Source of the DNA: Thermonema lapsum
Lineage (GTDB): Bacteria > Bacteroidota > Bacteroidia > Cytophagales > Thermonemataceae
Assembly: GCF_011761635.1 (NCBI RefSeq)
Contig: NZ_JAASRN010000002.1
Span: forward strand, 248,001-312,000
Direction of reading: 5' to 3'
DNA length: 64,000 bases
Shown: positions 8,301-16,071 of the stretch, piece by piece
Position numbering within the stretch: position 1 is the first letter of the stretch
Layout: each line of letters starts with the position of its first letter
Program-made: the position numbers and the translations under genes
Notes under the pieces: model-generated
Seen by the model: the letters and a program-made list of their open reading frames with translations, nothing else
The model's database searches: none
Told to the model about the DNA's origin: nothing

Positions 8301-9131
8301 GAGACGGATGGGTGCCCCTTGTCGAACCGTTACCACAGCTTCTTCTAAATCCTTCACACTTTTGACATACCCCAAACCCCGCACCAAATACTCTACGCGG
8401 TTCACCTCGATGGTTCGAGCGCCACCGTCACGGTTCGAGCGTCGCACCGCTTCCACCACTTCTTCCAAAGCGATGCCATAAAGTTTCAGCGCCGCAGGAT
8501 TCACTTCTATTTGATACTCTTTCACAAAACCACCAACAGAAGCTACCTCCGATACGCCCTCTACCGAATTCAAGGCATAGCGCACGTAGTAATCTTGAAC
8601 ACTACGCAGCTCGTGCAAGTCCCAACCTCCTGTAGGGCGCCCCTGCTCGTCGCGCCCTTCGAGGGTGTACCAAAAAACCTGCCCCAAAGCCGTGGCATCG
8701 GGTCCCAAGGCAGGTTGCACACCCGGCGGCAACAAACCTGCGGGCAGGGCACTCAGTTTTTCCAAGATGCGTGCCCGCGACCAATAAAAGTCCACCTCCT
8801 CTTCGAAGAGGATGTAAATACTCGAAAAGCCAAACATAGAGGTGCTGCGAATGGTCTTTACGCCGGGTACCCCCAACAGATAGGTCGTCAAGGGATAGGT
8901 GATTTGGTCTTCCACGTCTTGTGGGGAGCGTCCTTCCCACTCCGTAAATACAATTTGCTGGTTCTCGCCTATGTCGGGGATAGCGTCTATGGGCACCGGG
9001 TCGCGCGGCAAAGCACGCATAAAATCCCAGTCGAAGGGAGCAGTGAGCATCCCCCACCCCGTCAATAGCAGTAAAAGAAGGACAGTAAATAGTTTATTCT
9101 CAATAAAAAAGCGAATCATGGCGCTTAGCAT
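5298..9131 (-). CDS. cusA: Heavy-metal efflux RND pump, CusA/CzcA family
   Basis: Proton-driven inner-membrane pump of 1277 residues that moves metal ions outward through CusB and CusC. It has the RND plan: first helix at residues 8-28, the porter loop with DAIPDIGENQ, helices 2-6, a second porter loop and helices 8-12. Helix 4 carries GTMVDLGIVLSE near residue 430; the D and the E seven positions later match the charged pair of CusA-type Cu/Ag exporters. A Met in RLIMLQTG matches a CusA periplasmic Cu ligand region. About 130 extra hydrophobic residues follow helix 6 (from VRFDKRKL to about FERL near residue 650), making it longer than E. coli CusA (1047 residues), a form seen in this phylum. 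Start ATG 9131; MIRFF four codons later is possible. Confidence 0.95.
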   Translation of the reverse strand: MLSAMIRFFIENKLFTVLLLLLLTGWGMLTAPFDWDFMRALPRDPVPIDAIPDIGENQQIVFTEWEGRSPQDVEDQITYPLTTYLLGVPGVKTIRSTSMFGFSSIYILFEEEVDFYWSRARILEKLSALPAGLLPPGVQPALGPDATALGQVFWYTLEGRDEQGRPTGGWDLHELRSVQDYYVRYALNSVEGVSEVASVGGFVKEYQIEVNPAALKLYGIALEEVVEAVRRSNRDGGARTIEVNRVEYLVRGLGYVKSVKDLEEAVVTVRQGAPIRLKELAWVSVGPAPRRGLLDKEGAEVVGGVVVARYGANPLEVIQKVKEKIREIAPGLPKKELSDGRVSRLTIVPFYDRSKLIYETLGTLEEALTLEILITILVVVVMVLNLRASMLIASLLPIAVLMCFIAMRSFGIDANIVALSGIAIAIGTMVDLGIVLSESIIQQMEQAPPGQSMRETVYKGVIEVSGAIVTAVATTVVSFLPVFALQAAEGKLFTPLAYTKTFALLASLLVALLILPAFAHWFFGVRFDKRKLRWGRLLLLPVALLAWWGASVWAAVVLSLFAFRTLLELPFLQKYLPSAVSAFNRQYAALLIVVFAVLWLLTDYWMPLGAARPFWQNMLMVALMAGSVLLLFVLLERYYRPMLAWCIEHKNIYLAVPSILLLWGLLVWLGFESLFGWVARGFDAVGWNIRTTTLWSTMWHAFPGIGKEFMPSLDEGSFLLMPANMPHAGVEHNREVLAQVDRLVASIPEVESVVGKAGRVESALDPAPLSMFENIINYKPEYVTDERGHRLRFKVDEAGRFITRSGKRYTHEEALQAGVSPQELIRDDEGLYFRNWRAHIQSPDDIWQEIVARTQIPGLTAAPKLQPIETRLIMLQTGMRALMGIKVYGPDLPTIEQFGFELEKILKQVPLVKPETVFADRVIGKPYLQLRIKREEAARFGLKVEDILQYIEVAIGGMPLTTTVEGRERYAVRVRYPRELRDTPESIAKMLIAAPTGAQIPLEQVVEIAYTQGPQEIKSEDGFLVSYVLFDKKEGFSEVEVVEAARRAIEQRMAAGELKVPAGVSFKFSGSYENQVRAEKRLTVIVPLVLLLIFLILYWQLREVSMTLMVFTGVAIAFSGGFVLIWLWGQPWFADFSLFGQNLRQLFSMHPINLSVAIWVGFIALFGIATDDGVLMSTYLQQSLKKNRPVSMEALKKAVIEGGARRIRACAMTTATTVIALLPVLTSTGRGADIMIPMAIPTIGGMLIDISSYFLVPVLVYWHESLKLKKDEKRNQT

Positions 9132-9219
9132 ACGTCTGTCTGTTTAGTTGAAACCACAAAAACAAAAGCATAGCCCGCAGGTAGCAAGTACCCGCCAGCT
9201 TAGTCAGACGTATGCCAGC

Positions 9220-9645
9220 TTATATTCTCCAGCAGCAGATATGAGACAACCAACGCCTACCCTTTCGCCGCAAATTGGCAGAAACGACAGCAGGCGGCAG
9301 TACTCGCGAAAGAGGGAAGACAAGAAAGGAAGGGAAGAAAACAAGCAACAGCAAGACCCACACCGGCGCACTGAGGGGCAACCCTGCCAATGCAGGTGTG
9401 TAGTCTTCCTTCAATTGAAAGACCATCAGCTCATTGCTGCAGCAGTGGGTTTTGGTAAGAGCTTCGCCCGAACAGTCTGCTGCCGCCTTTACTTGGCTTT
9501 GTTCCATGCCGCACCCCTTAGGGTGCACGACGATGCCCACTTGCTCATTTACCAGCCGAGTGCCGCAATAATGACGCGCCACACTCAAACCTATCTGGCT
9601 GAGCAGCGTCATCACGGCAAAACATATGGACAAAAAGGCTTTCAT
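9220..9645 (-). CDS. HYC_CC_PP family small secreted/membrane protein
   Basis: A protein of 141 residues with a signal-like first helix (AFLSICFAVMTLLSQIGLSVA) and then the family signature HYCGTRL, a Cys in KGCGME and the pair HCC near residue 68. A second hydrophobic helix (VWVLLLLVFFPSFLVF) and a basic tail end it. Members recur beside copper and heavy-metal exporters in Bacteroidota; their role is unknown and metal sensing or sequestration in the periplasm is a guess. It is the first gene of the operon, 88 bases before cusA. ATG 9645 is preferred because it begins directly at the signal helix; a GTG at 9669 would add eight residues. Confidence 0.8.
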   Translation of the reverse strand: MKAFLSICFAVMTLLSQIGLSVARHYCGTRLVNEQVGIVVHPKGCGMEQSQVKAAADCSGEALTKTHCCSNELMVFQLKEDYTPALAGLPLSAPVWVLLLLVFFPSFLVFPLSRVLPPAVVSANLRRKGRRWLSHICCWRI

Positions 9646-9812
9646 GAGCGAATGAGCAGAATGCTTCACTTTTTCGCGAAATTAAAAAATGTCGCACTTA
9701 GTTGCAAGATAACAACGAGCACAGGGCTTAGGTTTGTATATATACACAGCCATAAAAACCAAAGAAAGCTTTGTTCTTTATAGAAGTCTGGTTACCTATA
9801 CAGTTTTTTTTC

Positions 9813-9820
9813 TAACTTTG
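9813..9820 (+). promoter_or_regulatory. Candidate Bacteroidota -7 box (TAACTTTG)
   Basis: TAACTTTG fits the TAnnTTTG consensus and lies 35 bases before the start of the solute-binding protein gene. The -33 region shows only a weak match (TCTG at 9787-9790). Confidence 0.4.
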
Positions 9821-9855
9821 ATAAGGGTTCCATCCTCAAAATCAAAACCGTAACT

Positions 9856-10722
9856 ATGCACTGGGTACCTCGATTGATTATGATGTGCGCCTGCACTCTT
9901 TTGTTTGCGAGTACCGCTCAAACGCAAACCATACGCCTGAGCGGCGACAGCTGGGAGCTTACCGAAAAACGCGGCGTGGGGCGTATCACCATCACTTATA
10001 TAGAAACCCCTTTGTTCATTTACACCAACGAAGCAGGCAAGCTCAGTGGCGTGTGTGTCGATATACTCAAAGAGTTCCTTCTGTTTTTGGAGAAAGAAAA
10101 AGGAGTGCGCGTGGTGCTTTCTATCTACAAACCCAACGACGATTTCAACATATTTCTCAGCAATGTCATCAATGCCGAAGGTGGCGTGTTTGGCTTAGCC
10201 AACATCACCATCACCGATGCCCGCAAGAAAGTGATGAAGTTCACGCGCCCTTATATCAAAAACCGGGCAATGCTTGCCTCTCATAAAGACCTACCTACAC
10301 TCTATAACTTGGACGACATGCCCAAAGTATTTGCCGGCTGCACTGCCTTTACCGTACGCAATTCCACTTTTGAACAAGACCTGCTAGAGTTGAAGCAAAA
10401 ATATTTCCCCGACATGAACATAGAGTATGTGAGCTCAGCGGGTAGTTTGGCGTATAAAATAGCCGAAACACCCAAGTCTTTCGGTAAGATAGATTTTCCT
10501 TATTATGTGGAAGCCATACAAAAAAACCTGCCCGTGAAAGCACATCCTGTGGGCAGCTCTTATGAAGATTTTGGCTTCATCATGCCCCTCAACAGCGACT
10601 GGAAGTCGGTCTGGGATGAGTTTCTCGAGGCTTTTGTGCGCAGCGCGCGTTATCGTCAACTGCTCATAAAGCATTTTGGCGAAGCCCCCACCGACCTTTT
10701 ACTAGGTACTGCCCAACCATAA
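9856..10722 (+). CDS. Periplasmic solute-binding protein, family 3 type
   Basis: A 288-residue protein with a signal peptide (LIMMCACTLLFASTAQTQ) and an extracellular solute-binding family 3 fold: ITYIETPLFIYTNEAGKLSGVCVDI opens lobe 1 near residue 45, with FGLANITITDARKKVMKFTRPY near residue 115 as the typical hinge region. Such proteins bind amino acids or similar small polar ligands. No ABC permease or ATPase of that system adjoins it, and the next gene, a Nudix hydrolase, starts 14 bases on. It may serve a distant transporter or act as a sensor; the ligand is not predictable. Confidence 0.8.
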   Translation: MHWVPRLIMMCACTLLFASTAQTQTIRLSGDSWELTEKRGVGRITITYIETPLFIYTNEAGKLSGVCVDILKEFLLFLEKEKGVRVVLSIYKPNDDFNIFLSNVINAEGGVFGLANITITDARKKVMKFTRPYIKNRAMLASHKDLPTLYNLDDMPKVFAGCTAFTVRNSTFEQDLLELKQKYFPDMNIEYVSSAGSLAYKIAETPKSFGKIDFPYYVEAIQKNLPVKAHPVGSSYEDFGFIMPLNSDWKSVWDEFLEAFVRSARYRQLLIKHFGEAPTDLLLGTAQP

Positions 10723-10736
10723 AAACCACCGATTCG

Positions 10737-11249
10737 ATGCCTTATACCTACGACTATCCACGCCCCGCCCTCACTGCTGACATTCTGTTGCTGGGTATCG
10801 CCCAAGACCAAACAGCCCACTTGCTGCTCATCGAACGGAAACACCCCCCTTTTGCTGGCTGTTGGGCACTGCCCGGCGGTTTCATGGACGAACAAGAGCC
10901 TATAGAAACTACTGCGATGCGGGAACTGAAAGAAGAAACGGGTTTAGAAGGCGTGCCGTTGTATCAGTGGCGCACCTACAGCACTCCCGGGCGCGACCCG
11001 CGTGGGCGTGTCGTGTCGGTAGTGTTCATAGGTGGTTGTCTCATAGAGCAACACCCAACCGTTGCCGCCGATGATGCCGCCGCTTTACGCTGGTGGTCCT
11101 TGCATGCCTTGCCTGCTATGGCTTTCGACCATGGGCAAATCGTGCGTGAGGCATTCGACTACCTGCGGCAATTGTCAGAGAGCAGCCTGCAATATCTCTA
11201 CCCTGCCTTGGCAGTGCATCGCCACAGCTGGCTGAAATCTATTCGCTAA
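10737..11249 (+). CDS. Nudix hydrolase
   Basis: A 170-residue Nudix protein. The Nudix box is complete near residues 43-65 (GGFMDEQEPIETTAMREL, then KEETGL), carrying the Mg-binding REL-x-EE core. The N-terminus (YDYPRPALTADILLLG) and a C-terminal WWSLHALPAMAFDH region resemble ADP-ribose and sugar-nucleotide pyrophosphatases of the NrtR/MutT-like group, but no DNA-binding winged helix is attached. It probably hydrolyses a nucleoside diphosphate linked to another moiety in the cytoplasm. It follows the solute-binding gene by 14 bases and is followed by a hairpin that also ends the opposing tRNA transcript. Confidence 0.9.
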   Translation: MPYTYDYPRPALTADILLLGIAQDQTAHLLLIERKHPPFAGCWALPGGFMDEQEPIETTAMRELKEETGLEGVPLYQWRTYSTPGRDPRGRVVSVVFIGGCLIEQHPTVAADDAAALRWWSLHALPAMAFDHGQIVREAFDYLRQLSESSLQYLYPALAVHRHSWLKSIR

Positions 11250-11264
11250 AAGGAAGAAAAATAA

Positions 11265-11297
11265 AAAGAGGACACTCCATTTTAAAGTGCCCTCTTT
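11265..11297 (-). terminator. Terminator after tRNA-Phe
   Basis: AAAGAGGACACT and AGTGCCCTCTTT pair over twelve bases with one G-T wobble around a 9-base loop. On the minus strand the hairpin is followed by a T-rich run (TTTATTTTTC), as needed to end the tRNA-Phe transcript; it may also slow the Nudix transcript from the other side. Confidence 0.6.
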
Positions 11298-11301
11298 GCA
11301 G

Positions 11302-11374
11302 TGGAACGGGGCGGACTCGAACCGCCGACACAAGGATTTTCAGTCCTTTGCTCTACCACCTGAGCTACCGCTCC
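11302..11374 (-). tRNA. tRNA-Phe (GAA)
   Basis: A 73-base cloverleaf on the minus strand. The acceptor GGAGCGG pairs with CCGTTCC (one G-T), the D arm holds AGCTCAG and GGTAGAGC, the anticodon loop CTGAAAA gives GAA, and the T arm is GGCGG-TTCGAGT-CCGCC. The discriminator base is A. CCA is not encoded, so it must be added by the CCA-adding enzyme. Confidence 0.96.
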
Positions 11375-11396
11375 CTTTTTTGTTCGATTTGCCATG

Positions 11397-11428
11397 CAAA
11401 TTTAGAGCAAACATTCTATATTTACAAA
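11397..11428 (-). promoter_or_regulatory. Promoter of tRNA-Phe (TTTG-N20-TAAATTTG)
   Basis: Read on the minus strand, TTTG (11428-11425), exactly 20 bases, then TAAATTTG (11404-11397). This is a full match to the Bacteroidota vegetative consensus, placed about 23 bases before the tRNA 5' end. The tRNA-Ser promoter has the same spacing. Confidence 0.7.
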
Positions 11429-11473
11429 CAATTCTATGCAAAAAAATTAACACAAAACTAAAAAACGTTGGCT

Positions 11474-12796
11474 ATGAGTTATTTACCCCAAATTCTTTTT
11501 GTGCTATGTTTGAGCATAGCCGGCTTCTTTATCTACAAAAGGGTAAACTTTATCCGAAAAGCCATCCTGCTGGGCAAAAAAAAGTCGGTCAATGACAGAA
11601 AAAGCGAGCGCCTGCGCCATATGTTATTGCTGGCTTTTGGGCAGAAAAAAATGTTTGACAAACCACTGGTGGGCGTCATGCACTTTATTATCTATGCTGG
11701 CTTTTTAATCATCAATATCGAGGTGTTGGAAATTGTACTCGATGGCATCACTGGCGCACACCGCCTCTTTGCCCCCTATTTGGGCGAAGCTTACAGCTGG
11801 CTCATCAACTTGTTTGAGTTGTTTGCCGTAGGGGTGATTGTTACTTGTGTTATCTTCCTTATCCGACGCAATGTATTGAAACTACCCCGCTTTTGGTCGG
11901 CTGAAATGAAAAAGTGGCCCCGCTTGGATGCCAACCTCATTCTCATCTTCGAGATTACGCTTATGTGGTTTTTCCTTAGTATGAATGCAGCCGATTCTAT
12001 TCTGCAAAGCCGCGGCGTAGAGCACTATGTGCAAGTAGGTAGCTTCTGGTTTAGCCAATGGCTGCAGCCATTGTTTGCTAATATGCAGACTTCAAGCTTG
12101 GTTTTTTATGAGCGTTTTGCATGGTGGTTCCACATCTTGGGTATTTTGGGCTTTGCCATTTATATTACCTACTCCAAGCATCTGCACATAGCCCTTGCTT
12201 TCCCCAACACCTACTTTGCCTCGCTGGAGCCCAAGGGCAAAATACCGAATATGGATGAGGTAACTAAAGAGGTTAAAATAGCCCTGGGACTAGCTCAAGC
12301 CGACGACAGCCCAGCCCCTGAGCGCTTTGGTGCCAAAGACGTAACCGACCTCAACTGGATTCAGCTGATGAATGCTTTCAGCTGTACCGAGTGTGGGCGT
12401 TGTACTGCCAACTGCCCCGCCAACATCACCGGCAAAAAGCTATCGCCTCGTAAAATTATGATGGATACCCGCGACCGTGCCGAAGAGTTTGTGCGTCAAC
12501 TGGAGCAGGGCAAAGCAATCGAAGAGATTAAGAGCGAAAAAAGCCTCTATGGTGATTATATTACCAAAGAAGAAATCATGGCTTGCACCACTTGCAATGC
12601 TTGCGTGGAAGCCTGCCCAGTGAGCATCAATCCGCTGTCTATCATCTTGGATATCCGCCGCTATGTGGCTATGGAAGCAGGCGATACGCCCAACGAATGG
12701 AATGTGGTGTTCAACAATCTGGAAACCAGTATGTCGCCATGGAAGTTTCCGCCTACCGACCGCTTCAACTGGGTGGAATTGGTCAATAAAGACTAA
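11474..12796 (+). CDS. Membrane Fe-S oxidoreductase, HdrC-like with cytochrome-b-type membrane domain
   Basis: A 440-residue protein of electron transfer. Residues 1-240 hold several transmembrane helices with histidines in places suited to haem b (HFIIYAGFLIINIE and WWFHILGILGFAIYITYSKHLHI), as in NarI/DsrM-type subunits. The C-terminal part carries two [4Fe-4S] motifs, CTECGRCTANCP near residue 305 and CTTCNACVEACP near residue 373. The next gene encodes the matching HdrB-like CCG protein. Together they resemble a split form of the membrane ETF:quinone or heterodisulfide-reductase-like enzymes that pass electrons to menaquinone. The donor is not known. ATG 11474 is chosen over a TTG two codons upstream. 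Confidence 0.88.
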   Translation: MSYLPQILFVLCLSIAGFFIYKRVNFIRKAILLGKKKSVNDRKSERLRHMLLLAFGQKKMFDKPLVGVMHFIIYAGFLIINIEVLEIVLDGITGAHRLFAPYLGEAYSWLINLFELFAVGVIVTCVIFLIRRNVLKLPRFWSAEMKKWPRLDANLILIFEITLMWFFLSMNAADSILQSRGVEHYVQVGSFWFSQWLQPLFANMQTSSLVFYERFAWWFHILGILGFAIYITYSKHLHIALAFPNTYFASLEPKGKIPNMDEVTKEVKIALGLAQADDSPAPERFGAKDVTDLNWIQLMNAFSCTECGRCTANCPANITGKKLSPRKIMMDTRDRAEEFVRQLEQGKAIEEIKSEKSLYGDYITKEEIMACTTCNACVEACPVSINPLSIILDIRRYVAMEAGDTPNEWNVVFNNLETSMSPWKFPPTDRFNWVELVNKD

Positions 12797-12864
12797 AGCG
12801 GACGTTTTGCAATCCTTCATTCCTATTTTCAACTTCATCAAACTGAATTTAAAAGACTTGAATC

Positions 12865-13656
12865 ATGAGCGAACCAATAAAAGTACCGACTTTAGCCGAA
12901 TTGCAGGCACAAGGCGAGAGCCCCGAAATCGTTTTTTGGGTAGGCTGCGCCGGCTCTTTCGACGAACGATACAAAAAAGTAACTGCCACCCTCTGCAAGA
13001 TACTGCACAAGGTGGGCATTAAGTTTGCCGTACTGGGCACAGAAGAGAACTGCACCGGCGACCCTGCCCGTCGTGCTGGCAATGAATTTTTGTTTCAGAT
13101 GCAAGCCATCAGCAATATAGAAACGCTCAATATGTACGGGGTGAAGAAAATCGTAACCGCTTGCCCCCACTGTTTCAATACCTTGAAAAATGAATATCCC
13201 GACTTGGGCGGTAATTATGAAGTAATTCACCATACACAGCTGCTGCAAGAACTGATTGACAGCGGCAAACTGCGCATCAAAGAGGGCGGTCCCTTCAAAG
13301 GCAAGCGCCTTACTTACCATGACTCGTGCTATTTGGGGCGTGCCAATGATGTGTATGAAGCCCCCCGTCAAGTCATCGAAAGCTTGGATGCCGACCTTGT
13401 AGAGATGAAGCGCTCGCGCCGTTTCGGTCTGTGTTGTGGTGCCGGTGGAGCCCAGATGTTTAAAGAACCGGAAGAGGGCAAAAAGGATATCAACATAGAG
13501 CGTATAGAAGAAGCCTTGGAAACCCAACCCGAAGCGGTGGTTGCCAACTGTCCTTTCTGCTTGGTGATGCTCACCGACGGCGTGAAAAACAAAGAAAAAG
13601 AAGACAGCATCAAAGTATATGACTTGGCAGAGCTTGTTTGGATGTCGCAAGAATAG
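12865..13656 (+). CDS. HdrB/GlpC-like Fe-S protein with two CCG domains
   Basis: A cytoplasmic protein of 263 residues with two cysteine-rich CCG domains of the kind that bind non-cubane [4Fe-4S] clusters in heterodisulfide reductase HdrB. Cysteines lie in VFWVGCAGSF (residue 28), EENCTGDPARRAG (63), TACPHCFN (100), a DSCYLGR near residue 155, GLCCGAGGAQMF (195) and NCPFCLVML (230). It lies 68 bases after its membrane partner and ends before a strong terminator, so the pair is a two-gene operon. It probably carries the catalytic clusters that receive or deliver electrons at the membrane domain. The substrate is unknown. Confidence 0.9.
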   Translation: MSEPIKVPTLAELQAQGESPEIVFWVGCAGSFDERYKKVTATLCKILHKVGIKFAVLGTEENCTGDPARRAGNEFLFQMQAISNIETLNMYGVKKIVTACPHCFNTLKNEYPDLGGNYEVIHHTQLLQELIDSGKLRIKEGGPFKGKRLTYHDSCYLGRANDVYEAPRQVIESLDADLVEMKRSRRFGLCCGAGGAQMFKEPEEGKKDINIERIEEALETQPEAVVANCPFCLVMLTDGVKNKEKEDSIKVYDLAELVWMSQE

Positions 13657-13686
13657 ACACACAAGACAAGCAAGCTGTCAAAACGC

Positions 13687-13713
13687 AAAGCCCGGATGCT
13701 AAGCCGGGCTTTT
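13687..13713 (+). terminator. Intrinsic terminator of the Fe-S oxidoreductase pair
   Basis: AAAGCCCGG and CCGGGCTTT form a nine-base stem around an 8-base loop, then TG and TTA. It sits between two convergent genes and can work in both directions. Confidence 0.85.
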
Positions 13714-13750
13714 GTTATGCCAAGCATAGAAGCCGCTTGACTTTCTGCTA

Positions 13751-14554
13751 TTACACAGCTTTTAGGCTCAGCTCGCTGCTTTTTACGAAATGGGCACCTT
13801 GTGCCCTCAGCGCTTCGTATATAGGTTTTGCCAAATGCCCCAGCCCTTCCACATCGGACATGCAGTCTTCTATGATATGCAGTTTTTTGACCATCGCAGG
13901 ACGATACTGCATGATTTGCTTGAGGCTGGTTGCCACACAATGCGATTTGGCTTCGCCGGCTACCCATAAGTGGTCATAGGCATCGAGGGCGTCCAAAAAA
14001 GCTTCGTTCAGTTGGGTCTCAGGCGCATCGGCACGGGGCACCTGCGCCCGAAATACCCCAAAGTGCTCGGTAAGCGGGTGCGTACCCTTCACCACCACTT
14101 CGTAGTTCTTGCCGCGGTGCCGCGCCCATATGGTGCAGGCTTCGGCTACGGACGGATACAATGCATTTCCTTTGGTGCCCCACAGACAGTGCTCGGGCCA
14201 AATAAAATGCGGGTATTCGCCCTGTGCTTCCAGCTGCTCAAGGTATGCCAACGCCTCATCGGGTGCAAAACGGGCTTTCCATTGCCCTGCTTTCACCTCG
14301 GCAGCCGTGATTTGTGTAAACGGCTTGGGATGGTTGCCGTGCGCATCTATCCAAAAAGAAGGATGCGCGATGTCGTTGACGTGGTGGGTGTCCAGCGTGA
14401 TGTAGATGCCATCGATATGGTCGATTTCATGCAGTATGAAATTGGCAAGACGGTTCATGTCTTTATCGGCACCGGGCACATACAATGTCCCTTCGGGTGA
14501 ACAAAAGTCTTGTTGTGCATCGATAATCAATAGCAAATGCTTTTTGCTGCTCAT
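13751..14554 (-). CDS. Isochorismatase-fold cysteine hydrolase (nicotinamidase-related)
   Basis: A 267-residue cytoplasmic hydrolase of the isochorismatase superfamily. The catalytic triad can be seen: Asp in LLLIIDAQQDF (residue 11), Lys in EVVVKGTHP near residue 155, and Cys in GEAKSHCVATS near residue 205. DTHHVNDIAHPSFW resembles the metal/substrate loop of nicotinamidases, yet at 267 residues it is longer than PncA (about 210) and has extra loops. It may deamidate nicotinamide or a related amide. It follows the DUF4403 lipoprotein gene by 38 bases on the same strand. Confidence 0.85.
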   Translation of the reverse strand: MSSKKHLLLIIDAQQDFCSPEGTLYVPGADKDMNRLANFILHEIDHIDGIYITLDTHHVNDIAHPSFWIDAHGNHPKPFTQITAAEVKAGQWKARFAPDEALAYLEQLEAQGEYPHFIWPEHCLWGTKGNALYPSVAEACTIWARHRGKNYEVVVKGTHPLTEHFGVFRAQVPRADAPETQLNEAFLDALDAYDHLWVAGEAKSHCVATSLKQIMQYRPAMVKKLHIIEDCMSDVEGLGHLAKPIYEALRAQGAHFVKSSELSLKAV

Positions 14555-14592
14555 GGAGCTGTAGGGTTTTGAGGGTAAATTGGTACTGAAAT

Positions 14593-15972
14593 TTACAAAT
14601 TCAAACGGATATTAAGTTCACCTTTTGCTAGAAAAGTTACCAATAAGTTATCGGGTGTGATGCCTGTCTCATAGGGCTGCAATTCGTTTACCTTGCCATT
14701 GACCATCAACATTTCATGTGGTCGGTAGTTGCTCAGCAGAGTGTTTATCTGCCGGCGGGCTTCGGTCAGCTCGGAATCCAAAGAAAAACGGCAATAAGTT
14801 TCTATCTTTTTGCGCAAGTTGCCGTGCAACAACCAGTCGGCAGACTTCACCAAAAAGTTTTTGGTCTGCAAATCGAAATCAACCCCTTCCAGAAAAATCT
14901 CTTTGCTTGTGGCATCATAAGCCGGCTTACCTCTCAGATATACTTTCCCGTTGTAGCTACCTTCCATGTCCAAGACCACAATCAGCGCCCCATCGCTACC
15001 ATAAAGAGCGATGTCGCGCATCTTGACCGACCTGCGCCCACTGCTGAAGGTTTCGCCTACGTATCGACTGCGCAGCAGCTCGGTTGCTTTCGTTAAGGAA
15101 ATACCTACGGGCAAGTATATCTCAAAACGATTGTCTTGACTACTGAGATTTAAAAGAGGTGGCAGTGGCTTGCGTGCCGGTGCCTTAGGTTTCTCGCCTA
15201 TGACCGTCTGCGAAACGAAACGGAGGCTAAAACTGCTGCTCAAGCCATGGGCACGCGCTTCAATAGGGGCTATGGCTATCGAACGGGGTTCTACTACTAA
15301 CCATGCACTGTATTCAGGCGACAGCTCAAACACGCCATTCATAGCCTCCCAGGCGGGTTGTATGTATTCTTTCAGTTGTATGTTTTTTTCTATTTCCTCG
15401 TCTAACAAACGACTCAACTCTGTTTGCTGCTCTTCAATGAGCTTTCCGATGGGCTCTTCAAGCGAAAAATTCAAGCCAGCAATAGAAAATACCGGTTTTT
15501 CTACCCAACGAAAGCCATTGGGGCGCGTTTGGGCATCGGTAGCCCAGCCGGCAGTAAACGAAAGACGGGTAACAAAAGAAAGGTCTAAGGCAAAACTTAA
15601 ACTCTTGGAAAGCGCCCACGCACTCACTTGCGCATGGATACGCAAGGGCACTGTAGTGATAATCTCCTGCCCTTTGCCATAAAAAGAGATGGGGGCACGT
15701 TTATATACTTGCAGATAAACAGTTTCTACGCCTGTTTGCGAAAAACGATTTTCGTAAAGCAAGGCAGGCGTTTGCGCATTGACAAAAGACGCCAAAGAAG
15801 CAAAGGGCAATTCCAGACGCGCACTTGCTGTAGAAACCAACGGCTCGACCGTAAGCTGCCGGTAATAAGAAGCAGGCGGCGGGGGCGACAACACTTGACG
15901 CTTCGAACGACACTGTGTCATAAAAAGCATGACACTCAATAGTAGCCATATCCATTTACCGTGCTTTGGCAT
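14593..15972 (-). CDS. DUF4403 family lipoprotein
   Basis: A 459-residue envelope protein of unknown function. It starts with a lipoprotein signal (WIWLLLSVMLFMTQC). The DUF4403 pattern then shows: a Pro-rich linker (PPPPASYY), the early strand ARLELPFASLASFVNAQ, long alternating strands and the C-terminal block GITPDNLLVTFLAKGELNI. The family is predicted to form elongated lipid-binding-like beta folds facing the periplasm; that is inference. ATG 15972 gives a better signal peptide than the in-frame ATG at 15990. It probably forms a two-gene unit with the cysteine hydrolase downstream. Confidence 0.85.
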   Translation of the reverse strand: MPKHGKWIWLLLSVMLFMTQCRSKRQVLSPPPPASYYRQLTVEPLVSTASARLELPFASLASFVNAQTPALLYENRFSQTGVETVYLQVYKRAPISFYGKGQEIITTVPLRIHAQVSAWALSKSLSFALDLSFVTRLSFTAGWATDAQTRPNGFRWVEKPVFSIAGLNFSLEEPIGKLIEEQQTELSRLLDEEIEKNIQLKEYIQPAWEAMNGVFELSPEYSAWLVVEPRSIAIAPIEARAHGLSSSFSLRFVSQTVIGEKPKAPARKPLPPLLNLSSQDNRFEIYLPVGISLTKATELLRSRYVGETFSSGRRSVKMRDIALYGSDGALIVVLDMEGSYNGKVYLRGKPAYDATSKEIFLEGVDFDLQTKNFLVKSADWLLHGNLRKKIETYCRFSLDSELTEARRQINTLLSNYRPHEMLMVNGKVNELQPYETGITPDNLLVTFLAKGELNIRLNL

Positions 15973-16071
15973 AAAAGTAGCTGCAATCATGAGAGCGTGT
16001 TTTTGCCTTACAATTTCTTACATTTGAGTATTAAAACCAAAATCGGCAAAAAGCCTTAAAGGCTGATAGCT

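Noticed and set aside
9148-9783. 211-codon plus-strand frame opposite the HYC_CC_PP gene
   Set aside because: Composition typical of a shadow frame; opposite strand has the HYC and HCC motifs.
11287-11595. Plus-strand frame across tRNA-Phe
   Set aside because: Antisense to a clear tRNA and overlaps the real start of the Fe-S gene in another frame.
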